Source: Nocardia suismassiliense (GTDB taxonomy: Bacteria; Actinomycetota; Actinomycetes; Mycobacteriales; Mycobacteriaceae). Taken from it: a stretch of DNA of 64,000 nucleotides. Below, piece after piece: positions 1-7,695 of this stretch. Every line of letters starts with the position of its first letter. Position 1 is the stretch's first letter. The notes beneath the pieces were generated by a model. That model had not been told where the DNA came from. It worked only from the letters and a program-made list of their open reading frames with translations, and did not search any database. The stretch covers positions 3,964,694 to 4,028,693 of the forward strand of contig NZ_LT985361.1 in NCBI RefSeq assembly GCF_900269665.1. Reading direction: 5' to 3'. The position numbers were made by a program, and so were the translations under genes.

Positions 1-35
1 CTGGGGGGCGGGGAGATGTGTAAAAGAGCCGGCCC

Positions 36-60
36 GGGGGGGCGGGCGGGGGGGCGGCGG
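36..60 (+). other. G-run tract (possible G-quadruplex)
   Basis: The + strand has G runs of 7, 3, 7, 2 and 2 separated by single C residues at 36-60, and further G runs at 3-8 and 10-13. This could fold as a G-quadruplex. Positions 1-188 otherwise show no gene. The left flank is outside the window, so the context is unknown. Confidence 0.35.
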
Positions 61-67
61 CGTGTTC

Positions 68-83
68 GCGCGTTAGAACGCGC
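68..83. promoter_or_regulatory. Inverted repeat, possible operator
   Basis: GCGCGTT-AG-AACGCGC is a perfect 7-bp inverted repeat with a 2-bp centre, upstream of any recognisable gene. It looks like an operator half-site pair rather than a terminator because the spacer is too short for a stable RNA loop. No regulated gene can be assigned: the nearest + strand gene starts at 472. Confidence 0.25.
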
Positions 84-188
84 TCAGTGCCGTGTTCAGG
101 TCATGTGAGAACGACCAGTCGGACAAGCGACCACAAAGAGGAGTGTCCGCCGAGCACACGCCGCGGCCCGCCGGCACGCCCTCATGGG

Positions 189-374
189 TTAGTCGGTAGC
201 GGTGTGGTCGTCTAGTAGCGGCACGAGGAAACCCTTGTGCTGCCCGTAGATGATGTAGATACAGTCATCGCAGACCACCCGGTTTCCGCCGCCCGGATCG
301 TAGATGAATCCGCCGTCACGGCCGACGCCGCGGCTGCACTCGATGCACAAACTGCCGAACTGGTTCCGTTGCAT
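189..374 (-). CDS. Small zinc-ribbon-like hypothetical protein
   Basis: A 61-residue protein with two Cys pairs, C10-x2-C13 and C35-x2-C38, the spacing of a minimal zinc ribbon. The rest is hydrophilic with a short hydrophobic stretch after the second Cys pair. There is no signal peptide. A GGGGACGG stretch 3-10 bases before the ATG could act as a ribosome binding site. It lies at the outer side of the cargo genes of the integrated element and is divergent from the HAD hydrolase gene. I do not recognise a family. The paired CxxC motifs make a real gene more likely than chance, but a spurious frame is not excluded. Confidence 0.45.
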   Translation of the reverse strand: MQRNQFGSLCIECSRGVGRDGGFIYDPGGGNRVVCDDCIYIIYGQHKGFLVPLLDDHTATD

Positions 375-471
375 TCGACCGTCCCCTGGCGCTCGAAGAT
401 CCTTACCGCGTCTGCCAGCGTAGCGCCGCCCACGAGCCCCTCTGAGGACATCCGACAGGTACGGTTAGGCC

Positions 472-1131
472 ATGATTGCGGCGGTCGTGTTCGATGTTGG
501 TGAGACGCTGGTCGACGAGACGCGGGAGTATGGAACCTGGGCTGATTGGTTGGGCGTACCTCGTCACACGTTCGCCGCGGTCTTCGGTGCCGTCATCGCC
601 ACTGGACAGGACTACCGCGAGACGTTCCAGGTATTTCAGCCAGGGTTCGACCTTGCTCAGCAGCGGCAGGCCCGCGCTGATGCCGGCCAGCCCGAGCACT
701 ACGGCGAAGAGGATCTGTACCCCGATGTTCGTCCGGCCTTGGGCAAACTGCGTGACATGGGCGTTTGGGTTGGCATCGTTGGTAATCAGACGGTGCGATC
801 CGGTCAGATTCTGCGGAGCTTGAACCTCCCTACCGACTTTATTGCGACGTCAGATGATTGGGGCGTGGAGAAGCCGACGCCCGAATTCTTCGACAAGGTC
901 GTAGAGGTTGCGCCCTGCGAAGCTACCGAGATCATCTATGTCGGTGACCGAATCGACAATGATGTTGCGCCAGCGAAGAAGGCCGGAATGCGAACTGCTT
1001 ACATTGAGCGGGGACCTTGGGGATGGATCCACCGCGATAAGCAGGAGGTCGCAGACCTCTCAGACTGGCGGATCCGCGACCTCACCGAACTGCCGGAGAT
1101 CGTTGCGGCAGAGAACGATTCAGCCCGCTAG
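472..1131 (+). CDS. HAD-superfamily hydrolase
   Basis: A 219-residue cytosolic hydrolase of the haloacid-dehalogenase fold, probably a phosphatase of unknown substrate. Motif I is at residues 6-13 (FDVGETLV), with Asp8 as nucleophile. Motif II is near GNQ (104-106). The motif III lysine is K134 in VEKPTPEFF. Motif IV is YVGDRIDND (156-164). Unusually, the second Asp of the classical DxDxT motif, the general acid/base, is Gly10, so activity may differ from that of ordinary HAD phosphatases. The C-terminal part has the cap-less order of small HAD-IA proteins. It ends tail to tail with the HTH-TPR regulator, overlapping it by 4 bp. Base composition looks less GC-rich than the chromosomal genes further right, consistent with cargo of the integrated element. 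Confidence 0.85.
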   Translation: MIAAVVFDVGETLVDETREYGTWADWLGVPRHTFAAVFGAVIATGQDYRETFQVFQPGFDLAQQRQARADAGQPEHYGEEDLYPDVRPALGKLRDMGVWVGIVGNQTVRSGQILRSLNLPTDFIATSDDWGVEKPTPEFFDKVVEVAPCEATEIIYVGDRIDNDVAPAKKAGMRTAYIERGPWGWIHRDKQEVADLSDWRIRDLTELPEIVAAENDSAR

Positions 1132-2393
1132 CCGACGAGCGAATTGACGGTGGTGTGCCAGTCGTACAGCCGGTCATCAAGGGCGCGGACAGCGGGGATG
1201 GAATCCCACTCGCGCAGTGACTGACGAACGGCTTTCACCCGATCCATCGCCGTCGCGTACCAATTCCGCCCTAGCAAGTTGAGCGCATCTTCGAGGTACG
1301 AGCAAGCTGAAGTTGGGTCGCGCTCCAGCACCGCGGCGGCGGCGATATCCGCGAGGTAGATCGATCGCTGTTTGATGGCCTCGTCCGGTAGGTCGGCAAG
1401 TACTTGCTCTAACGTCTCGCGTGCTTCGCGGCCGCGCCCGGCAACCATCAGCGTATTGCCCTTGAACCCTGCCAGTCTGATAGGCGAAAACCAATCCAGC
1501 CAGGCGGGTGAGGGATTCGATTCTGGGTTGTGCTCTTCGTAGGTTTGTTCCGCATGATGCACGAGGCTCAGTGCCCTTCGTGTATCGCCGAATCGGGTTT
1601 CCACTTCCGCCTCTACCGCGTCTAGCCAGGCCACCATCTCGGCGTTGGCATCGCCGCGCCGCGCGAATGCGCGGGCGGCCCTCATCTTATCGCGTGCTTC
1701 CTCGGCTCGCGATGGGTCCTCGGAGAACGCGGGTGCAAACGCCATGTGCGCAAGAGCAGCGGCTCCAAGAAGCAAGTCGTCAGCCTGATGCGCTGCTTGG
1801 AGAGCAAGTACGAGGCTTGGTTGGGACAGGTCTGGTTGCTGGAGGTCGAAGAACTCGAGACGCCCGGCAAGCAGGCTCGATTCTGAAACAGCGCGAGCCA
1901 GAAGCGGTTTCGCCGATTCTGGCACTTGCGGTAGCAAGTCTGCGCCCAAAGCTGCGTGCTCGGCGACTGAACGGTGAAGACGTGCCGCCGGGATGGACCA
2001 GTAGAGATGCCGGTGCGCCACAGTCACGGCCATGAAGTCGTTCGCGACTGACCCTGGCAGTGTGGACGTCGGCGCAGTGAAATGCCGAGTTGCCCACGTA
2101 TCCGTGAATCCTCCGGAGGTGGGTCGACTGGCGCCTGCTTGCTCGGACCACGGCGGGGTGAACCCTAGTTCGGTTACTGGCCGTTTGAACAGCGCTTCCA
2201 GTGCAGTCGCATGTTCTGGATGAGGCCAAGGTGGCTCTGCTGACTCCCAGCGACGCACAGTCCTGGCATTGATCGACACCCGCAGGCCGATAGTCCGCGC
2301 GGTCTCGTTCAGCGCATCGGCGAGTGCGGACTGGGAGCGATACCCCAGAGCTTGCCGAGCGGCACGTAGCGCGGCGTTTCCTGAAGTCGTCAT
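1128..2393 (-). CDS. XRE-type HTH regulator with TPR-like C-terminal region
   Basis: A 421-residue protein. Residues about 8-75 form a helix-turn-helix of the XRE/Cro type with an inserted loop (LRAARQALGY, then TVRRWESAEP), followed by a long helical region typical of TPR-type regulators of actinobacteria. No enzymatic motif is visible. It is transcribed away from the AICE transfer genes, and a pair of direct repeats sits in the divergent promoter region just upstream (2441-2474), which suggests that it represses itself and/or the transfer operon. This resembles the role of element-encoded repressors, but KorSA-type GntR repressors are a different family. Its 3' end overlaps the HAD gene by 4 bp. 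Confidence 0.75.
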   Translation of the reverse strand: MTTSGNAALRAARQALGYRSQSALADALNETARTIGLRVSINARTVRRWESAEPPWPHPEHATALEALFKRPVTELGFTPPWSEQAGASRPTSGGFTDTWATRHFTAPTSTLPGSVANDFMAVTVAHRHLYWSIPAARLHRSVAEHAALGADLLPQVPESAKPLLARAVSESSLLAGRLEFFDLQQPDLSQPSLVLALQAAHQADDLLLGAAALAHMAFAPAFSEDPSRAEEARDKMRAARAFARRGDANAEMVAWLDAVEAEVETRFGDTRRALSLVHHAEQTYEEHNPESNPSPAWLDWFSPIRLAGFKGNTLMVAGRGREARETLEQVLADLPDEAIKQRSIYLADIAAAAVLERDPTSACSYLEDALNLLGRNWYATAMDRVKAVRQSLREWDSIPAVRALDDRLYDWHTTVNSLVG

Positions 2394-2440
2394 GGTCGCA
2401 GTCTAGCCCTCAATGAGGACCTCGATCTCCTCGGGGTACC

Positions 2441-2474
2441 TAAAACGGCCTATCTATGTCCTCTAATACGGCCT
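2441..2474. promoter_or_regulatory. Paired direct repeats in divergent promoter region
   Basis: TAAAACGGCCT (2441-2451) and TAATACGGCCT (2464-2474) are direct repeats with one mismatch and 23 bp start-to-start spacing, about two helical turns. They lie between the leftward HTH-TPR regulator gene and the rightward transfer operon. This is the expected position and geometry for an operator bound by a regulator dimer. The inference that the adjacent regulator is the ligand is untested. Confidence 0.4.
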
Positions 2475-2549
2475 TTTTTAGGGCGTCCGCCGGAGTGATT
2501 CTGCTTACACCAACGTTTTCCAGCCTTTTCACCCTCAAGGAGGTGTTCG

Positions 2550-2780
2550 GTGGTCAGCAGAGATCTTCCAGTCCCCGATCCACGTGCGGCGCGCGATCTT
2601 ATCAGCCTGAAGAAGGCCGCTGCGCTTGTCGATGTCGAGCCAAAGACGATCCGAAACTGGATCTCAGCGGGCCTGTTGCAGGGCTACAAGCTCAACGACC
2701 AGCTGTGGCGAGTCGACCGGCGCGAAGTGCTCGATCTTGCACGGCCCGTCGCCATCGATGCTTCGGATGGTGTGGCATGA
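2550..2780 (+). CDS. Small helix-turn-helix protein (MerR/excisionase type)
   Basis: A 76-residue protein. Residues 17-60 (LISLKKAAALVDVEPKTIRN, then WISAGLL) match the winged helix-turn-helix used by excisionases and MerR-like DNA-binding proteins. The GTG start at 2550 is preceded by a strong Shine-Dalgarno AAGGAGG (2538-2544). It opens the transfer operon, and its stop overlaps the next start as ATGA. It is far from the integrase, and a second Xis-like gene sits directly before int, so this one is more likely a transcription factor of the element than the excisionase. Confidence 0.7.
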   Translation: MVSRDLPVPDPRAARDLISLKKAAALVDVEPKTIRNWISAGLLQGYKLNDQLWRVDRREVLDLARPVAIDASDGVA

Positions 2781-2926
2781 GGCCCCGCACGGCTTTGGCT
2801 GTCGTCGCGCTGGTGTCAGTCGTGGTGACGATGGTTGTCGCACCGGGGGTTCTGGCCGTGACTGTGTTCGTCCTTGGGGCGTACCTGCTGTTGCAGGCGC
2901 GGCCGCGATTGCGGGGTCGGCGATGA
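2777..2926 (+). CDS. Tiny membrane protein
   Basis: A 49-residue protein, positively charged at both ends (MRPR at the start, RPRLRGRR at the end), with two hydrophobic stretches at about 6-21 and 24-39. These could be a helical hairpin or one long membrane segment. Start and stop both overlap neighbours as ATGA, so it is translationally coupled in the chain 2550-4672. I do not recognise a family. Small spread (Spd) proteins of AICEs are often like this, and a role in intramycelial spread or in assembling the DNA pore is a guess from context. Confidence 0.55.
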   Translation: MRPRTALAVVALVSVVVTMVVAPGVLAVTVFVLGAYLLLQARPRLRGRR

Positions 2927-3258
2927 CCGCGCCGTGGCGGCAGGACCCGCCGCAGGGGTACACGGTCACGCATTTCGATCGGGGCCGCGGTGGTCACAAC
3001 CCGTTGCATTCGATGGCGGGGCCGGAGTTCACGGGCGTCGGTGCGGTGTACGCGCCGTTGGGTGTTTTGCCGCCGGTGGTGCGGCTCGGTGTGCTGGTGG
3101 CGCTGCTCCTGGTTGCGATGGCTGGATGCACGGCGGCGTGGGTCGATTACAAGCACTACACGCCGTCGCCGAGCATCTGCCGTTCGGTGAACTCCGGAGT
3201 GCCAGCCGAACGGCCAGGGATGTGTGTACCCGCGTCCGTTGCGGGGGTACCGCGATGA
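2923..3258 (+). CDS. Small membrane protein of the transfer operon
   Basis: A 111-residue protein. A hydrophilic N-terminal part (1-42) is followed by one clear transmembrane segment at about 43-70 (LGVLPPVVRLGVLVALLLVA), then an exported-looking tail with two Cys residues (84, 99) that could form a disulfide if outside. It is coupled to the genes on either side by ATGA overlaps. No family is recognised. Together with the 49-residue protein before it, it makes a pair of small membrane proteins ahead of the DNA translocase. Confidence 0.6.
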   Translation: MTAPWRQDPPQGYTVTHFDRGRGGHNPLHSMAGPEFTGVGAVYAPLGVLPPVVRLGVLVALLLVAMAGCTAAWVDYKHYTPSPSICRSVNSGVPAERPGMCVPASVAGVPR

Positions 3259-3605
3259 ACGCCTGGAAGATTGAGCAGCCCGAACTGGCGTCGGCGAAGG
3301 CCGAGTACGAGCGGATCTCGACTGTGCACGAGGTCCTTTACGACATGTCGATGGCCGCTTCAAATGCCTTGCAAGCCAAGGATTACGGCGAGTATGCGAA
3401 CGAGGACGCCAAACACGCCCATTGCGACGCGTTCCAGCCGTCGGTGAAGAAAGAGCAAGCCGTCGCATACGACCGAATGCTGGTCGCAAAGTACGGCCGC
3501 GAGGTCGCTGATCAGATGCGTGCTCAGGCTGCTGAACGATCTGCAGCTCTGCATGCGGAGCTGGACAGGCGGGTCAAGATGCGCCGGATCGAGCGGTCGC
3601 GATGA
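3255..3605 (+). CDS. Hypothetical helical protein
   Basis: A 116-residue, highly charged, probably all-helical cytosolic protein. The first 30 residues (LASAKAEYERISTVHEVLYD) and the C-terminal 40 (REVADQMRAQAAERSAALHA) look like amphipathic or coiled-coil helices. There is no membrane segment and no enzyme motif. It is coupled by ATGA overlaps to the genes before and after. Its function is unknown. Being sandwiched between small membrane proteins and the HTH/Replic_Relax-like protein puts it in the transfer or replication module. Confidence 0.55.
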   Translation: MNAWKIEQPELASAKAEYERISTVHEVLYDMSMAASNALQAKDYGEYANEDAKHAHCDAFQPSVKKEQAVAYDRMLVAKYGREVADQMRAQAAERSAALHAELDRRVKMRRIERSR

Positions 3606-4672
3606 GTCAGCACCACAAACGGAATGAGCGCTACGGCGCGCTTGAGTTGCAGCACCGCGCGGAGATCATAGGTGGCCTGCGTGATGCCGGCCTGGATTAC
3701 GGGCGGATTGCTGGCACGCTCGGTGTCTCGTTGAGCAAGGTCGAAAAATGCCTCGGGGAGGCCGCCGCCTTGCGTGCGCAGGGTCTGACCAAGGCCGAGA
3801 TCGCCGACGTGATTGGTGTCCCTCAGGGGTCGGTGGGCCGGCTGCTCTCGACCTTGGGTAGCGCCACGATCACCCAGCGACAAAATCAAGTTCTCGCCGT
3901 GACCTCCGAAATGCGCGGCATGCAGGTCGATCTGATCGCGGACTTCCTTGATGTCGAGCTGAGCACCGCCTATGACATCGTGCGGGTCCTGGTCAGGAAC
4001 GGATCGTTGTATCCGCTCACGCGCGTTCAGCAGGGCAAGGCGTGGGCTTACCCCAGGCCGCCGATCCCGCAGCGCTACCTGGGGTGGCGACCCAAGGACT
4101 GGGCGCCGTCGCTGATGTACGCCAACCACGACCGCGCGGTTGCTCAGGCCCGCATCATGCTGGTCGGTTCCGACCCACAGCGCTGGATCTCGGAGCGGCA
4201 GCTGTATCGCCGCGCCGAAGAAATCGCCGCCGCTACCCGGGCTCCGGCGCAATTCAGCTCGGGGCGTGAGCCGAAAGAAGGCCGACCGCACATCCATGAC
4301 GGATGGGTGCTGCGCCGAGTCGGCGGCGAATTGCAGTGGTGGGCCGTCGAAGTCGAGCTCACCCGCAAAGGACCGCGACACATGGATGTGGCGATGCGGG
4401 GCGCAATCCGTGCCGCGCGGGATATTCCCCCGTTTCAGCAGGCCGCCGAGCTTGTGGGTCTGCTCTACCTGTGCCGCACCGCCAGCGTCATGGACGGCGT
4501 CTACGCCGCCGCAGACCGGCTCCCGCCCGAGCTCGCCGCTATCGCTCTCGATTTCGAGGCTCGCGACCTCGATGACGACTGGGGTCGATTTCTGACCAAA
4601 CGAGCCGAGCGCAAAGCGGTCGAAAAGGCCAAGCGCCACAACGCTCGTCGCATTGCCAAGGACGCATCATGA
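3602..4672 (+). CDS. HTH protein with replication-relaxation-like C-terminal domain
   Basis: A 356-residue protein. The N-terminal half has at least two helix-turn-helix-like segments: 27-50 (LDYGRIAGTLGVSLSKVEKC) and 58-82 (GLTKAEIADVIGVPQGSVGR), with a possible winged helix at 100-145. The C-terminal half contains the pattern H-x-DG, then WWAVEVELTRKG and a helix, which resembles Replic_Relax proteins of Gram-positive plasmids and ICEs. This D...ExE...K order is also compatible with a nuclease-like fold, but that is inference. It is ATGA-coupled to the translocase gene, so the two are made together. It is a candidate for the DNA-recognition partner of the translocase or for initiating element replication. 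Confidence 0.6.
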   Translation: MSQHHKRNERYGALELQHRAEIIGGLRDAGLDYGRIAGTLGVSLSKVEKCLGEAAALRAQGLTKAEIADVIGVPQGSVGRLLSTLGSATITQRQNQVLAVTSEMRGMQVDLIADFLDVELSTAYDIVRVLVRNGSLYPLTRVQQGKAWAYPRPPIPQRYLGWRPKDWAPSLMYANHDRAVAQARIMLVGSDPQRWISERQLYRRAEEIAAATRAPAQFSSGREPKEGRPHIHDGWVLRRVGGELQWWAVEVELTRKGPRHMDVAMRGAIRAARDIPPFQQAAELVGLLYLCRTASVMDGVYAAADRLPPELAAIALDFEARDLDDDWGRFLTKRAERKAVEKAKRHNARRIAKDAS

Positions 4673-6657
4673 GCAACTCGAATTGCCAACCCATCCTCAC
4701 CCCGACCGATTGTGATCCGCTCGGCACCAGCACCGCGACCCCCACTTCGGCAGCACCAACCGCTGTGAAGGAGGCACCGGGGACTGGGCTCATCCAGCCG
4801 GAGGCGCCGCCGATCAAACAACTCGATGGTGTGCCGCTGCCGGACATGTCAGAAATCGCGCACGCTGCGACAACCGCAACGGTATGCGGGGTGGTGATCG
4901 TGGCAATGCTGGTCATGATCGTGGCGGTGGCCGCGAGGTGGCCGCTGGCGCCACATCGGTTGCGTAACTTCGCGATTGCCTCACTGCTGTTGCCCGCGAC
5001 ATCCGTGCTGGCCGGTGGTTCGTGGTCGGTGCCCGCGGTGTTGTTCGTGGCCGGCGCGTCTCGCGTCAGCGACGGCGATTGGGCCGGACTGCGGATGATG
5101 CTCGCGCTCGGTGTGCCGTTCGCGTCGCTGATCGCCGCTTATTGGTGGGCGAAGTTCGTGCACAAAACCAACAGCGTTGGTCTGAAGTCGCTCGGTCGTA
5201 CCGAGCGGGTGCAGCAGGCGATTGCGGCGCGGAAGTTCCACGCCGCGGCCCGCGCGGCGAAGCTCGGCGCTCCCTACAGCGCTGGGGATTCGATTGTGTT
5301 GGGGCCGCTGGCCGACCGCACGACGTCGAACCCGTTGGGGGTGTGGTCGGAGCTGACCGCGCGCCATCAGTCGTGGCTGGCGATCCCGCACAAGGAAGCT
5401 CGCCGCCATCTCGGGATCTTCGCCACGACCGGTGCGGGCAAGACCGAGCTGATGAAGCGCTACGCGCTGGCGATGTTCAGCTACGAGTGGCGGGCCTGGC
5501 AGCAGTGGAGAGACGTGCCAGGGATGCGGCGCAAGCATCCACGCCCGCTGCTGGCGGTGATCTCGTGCAAGGGCGGCGAGGACGACCGCGATCTGGGAAT
5601 CGAATTGCGCGCCAACGCGATCGCGATGGGCATCAATCCTGAGCGGATCGCAATGATGCCCCTGGCGGACCGTCTCGACATCTGGAACATGCCCGCCCGC
5701 GACCTGCGCGCGGTGTTGTCCGAGTTGCTCAGCGCCGGTGAAGCGAGCACGTCGGAAGGCCAGCATTTCGATGAGATCCGGCGTCGCATCGTGTCGCTGG
5801 TCGTGGACGCCCCGGTCGGCGCGCCGCGCAATTCGTCGGAGTTCCTGGAGCGGCTGACCGAGGAGAAGCTGCTCGACATCTGGGGCAACGCCCCGGATGT
5901 GAAACGCATGATTGACGCCGCGCAGGCGGAGAAGACCCCGCAGCTTGATGACGCGTTGATCAAGTGCACCAACCTGTTCGAGCTGTTGCAGGACCACAAC
6001 GGACACGTTGTGTTCGACGGCGGCAAAGACATCAACGACCTCGACGTGCTGTATGTGACCGTGCCGGGGCTGGACAAAGACGCCGCCCGCGCCCAGGTCG
6101 CAGCGATCCTGCGCCTGATCATGCAGCGCGCCGGACGTACCGCCAAAGATCAACGCCGCTCGGTCACGGCCGTGCTGGACGAGGCAAGCGCGTTGACCAC
6201 CAAGAAGGGCTCGATCGGGCTGGAGGAAGTCCTCGAACGTGGTCGCTCTCAGGGCGTGGCGATGGTGTTGTCATCTCAGTCGCCTGAGGGCGTGGCCCCT
6301 GATCAGTGGTCGCTGAACCGCCTGTTGAAAGCCTGTGCCGGCGGGGTGATCATCGGCTACTGCGAGAACGCCGGGGACCTGTGCAAGCACTTCGGTTCGA
6401 TCCGCCGGATGCTGCCATCACGGCATTTGATCAAAGGTCAGCGCCACGGCGACGAAGGCCAAGTCAGCGTCGGTGAGATGTGGCTGGTCGATCCTGACCG
6501 GGTCCGCCGCTTCGACACCGGCCAGGTCGTGTACGCCAAGGCCGGACGAGCTCAGTGGGGTCAAGTCATCCCCGTCGATCGCAGCGAACTCTCCCCGCTT
6601 CCCGGAACCGCCGCAGCAGCTGCTGCGTCCACGTCGGCCGCCAAAGCTGCTGCCTGA
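4669..6657 (+). CDS. FtsK/SpoIIIE-type conjugative DNA translocase (TraB/TraSA-like)
   Basis: A 662-residue membrane ATPase that would pump double-stranded element DNA between hyphae or cells, the single essential transfer protein of AICEs. The N-terminus (1-65) is Pro/Thr-rich and disordered. Membrane segments lie at about 70-90, 100-129 and 143-162. The motor domain follows, with Walker A ATTGAGKT (252-259, Lys258) and Walker B TAVLDEAS (about 499-506). The region around 520-580 (GVAMVLSSQSPEG) fits the arginine-finger/sensor part of FtsK motors. The last residues are Ala-rich. Its start overlaps the previous stop. An FtsK motor without a partner relaxase marks double-strand transfer. Confidence 0.9.
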   Translation: MSNSNCQPILTPTDCDPLGTSTATPTSAAPTAVKEAPGTGLIQPEAPPIKQLDGVPLPDMSEIAHAATTATVCGVVIVAMLVMIVAVAARWPLAPHRLRNFAIASLLLPATSVLAGGSWSVPAVLFVAGASRVSDGDWAGLRMMLALGVPFASLIAAYWWAKFVHKTNSVGLKSLGRTERVQQAIAARKFHAAARAAKLGAPYSAGDSIVLGPLADRTTSNPLGVWSELTARHQSWLAIPHKEARRHLGIFATTGAGKTELMKRYALAMFSYEWRAWQQWRDVPGMRRKHPRPLLAVISCKGGEDDRDLGIELRANAIAMGINPERIAMMPLADRLDIWNMPARDLRAVLSELLSAGEASTSEGQHFDEIRRRIVSLVVDAPVGAPRNSSEFLERLTEEKLLDIWGNAPDVKRMIDAAQAEKTPQLDDALIKCTNLFELLQDHNGHVVFDGGKDINDLDVLYVTVPGLDKDAARAQVAAILRLIMQRAGRTAKDQRRSVTAVLDEASALTTKKGSIGLEEVLERGRSQGVAMVLSSQSPEGVAPDQWSLNRLLKACAGGVIIGYCENAGDLCKHFGSIRRMLPSRHLIKGQRHGDEGQVSVGEMWLVDPDRVRRFDTGQVVYAKAGRAQWGQVIPVDRSELSPLPGTAAAAAASTSAAKAAA

Positions 6658-6700
6658 CCAATTTTCCTGATTCAGCCAATTCGATTGTGAGGCAACCGTA

Positions 6701-7273
6701 ATGCGCATCATCCGTAACAACGACGACAACGACAAAGACCCGGAGGACTTCGAGCCGAACGACCCGAAAGACCAGGGGGAGAAGCTGGCCGATGAGGTCG
6801 CGGACTTCCTGGCGGCCGTCGCCGAACGAGCACCGTTCCCGACCGGACAAGACGCACCGGCCCCAGCCGGGCAGTCGGTGAAACCCGAGCTGCGCCTGGT
6901 CAAGACCGACGACGTCCCGGATGCCCGTGACGAGGCGATCGTTGCTACTGCCGGCGGGCTGCGGCCGCGGCTGGTACGCGCCGGGGCAGGCGGCTCGGCC
7001 GTGGTGATCGTCGTGGCGGTGTTCGCGGCCTGGGGGGAACCACCGGCCGTGGCCGTCCCGATCACGGTCTACGGCGCCGGATGGATGGCCTATCTGTGGT
7101 GGAACGCCGCTCTGCGTCCACCGATCCCGCAAGCCATCGCCTTCGTCACCACGGCGACCAGCCGGGCTACCGCAGCCCTCTTCCGTGCCTTCTTCCGCGG
7201 CTTGCGGCGGGCCTACGAGCGCGTCGACGCGGCTCGAACCCGGCACGAAACCACCCGCACGGCAACCACATAA
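6701..7273 (+). CDS. Membrane protein of the transfer module
   Basis: A 190-residue protein. The first 85 residues are acidic (DDNDKDPEDFEPNDPKDQ) and disordered. The second half has two adjacent membrane helices at about 96-112 and 114-132, followed by a basic amphipathic C-terminal helix (TAALFRAFFRGLRRAYERVD). GAGG 43 bp after the translocase stop serves as ribosome binding site. I do not recognise the family. Small two-helix membrane proteins next to the translocase are usual for Spd (spread) genes, so a spread or pore role is inferred from position only. Confidence 0.55.
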   Translation: MRIIRNNDDNDKDPEDFEPNDPKDQGEKLADEVADFLAAVAERAPFPTGQDAPAPAGQSVKPELRLVKTDDVPDARDEAIVATAGGLRPRLVRAGAGGSAVVIVVAVFAAWGEPPAVAVPITVYGAGWMAYLWWNAALRPPIPQAIAFVTTATSRATAALFRAFFRGLRRAYERVDAARTRHETTRTATT

Positions 7274-7295
7274 CCCCATCACCCGAAAGAGACAA

Positions 7296-7670
7296 ATGAC
7301 GATGTACGACAACCAGAACGAGCCGATCCTGCCCATCCCGTCAGACCTCTACCTGGAGGTGGGGGAGGTCCAGGACCAGCTGGACGATATTCAGCGCAAG
7401 CTGGCCGATCTCCAGCATCGGTACCACGAGCTGAGTCGGTCACCCCGATCGCTGGACGTCGACAACCTCGGCGAGCCGACCAGCCCTCTCTATGCAGTCC
7501 AGATGACGGAGGGCTGGCTGGCCAGCGCCGACAGCAACCTGTGGCGAGCCAGTGAACAGCTCAGCCGGGCACGCGGCTACGCCAGTCGGTTGAAGCTCAC
7601 CGAGCAAGCCTGCCAGCAGCGAGAACAGCAACTCGCACAACGCCACCCACCGATCGAACGCACCAGATAA
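7296..7670 (+). CDS. Hypothetical coiled-coil protein
   Basis: A 124-residue soluble protein. Residues 20-50 (VGEVQDQLDDIQRKLADLQH) are a strong coiled coil, and residues 76-115 form another helical stretch ending in a Gln-rich segment. The ATG at 7296, preceded by GAAAGAG, is the chosen start; an upstream in-frame start would overlap the previous gene by about 90 bp. No family is recognised. It sits between a small membrane protein and a 540-residue coiled-coil protein, and could form a complex with the latter, but nothing proves it. Confidence 0.5.
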   Translation: MTMYDNQNEPILPIPSDLYLEVGEVQDQLDDIQRKLADLQHRYHELSRSPRSLDVDNLGEPTSPLYAVQMTEGWLASADSNLWRASEQLSRARGYASRLKLTEQACQQREQQLAQRHPPIERTR

Positions 7671-7695
7671 CCAGCACCCTGAAAGGACCACAGTC

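Noticed and set aside
1..2400. A second copy of the tRNA-Pro 3' end (attL) at the left of the element
   Set aside because: I scanned for the CTGACAGGATTTGAAC-type segment and its complement and saw none. The left end is probably outside the window.
6737..6744. GACCCGGA, an 8-bp motif known as a translocase recognition sequence in some Streptomyces plasmids
   Set aside because: Only isolated copies are seen (also in reverse near 10970), inside coding sequence and not clustered, so chance is the simpler explanation.
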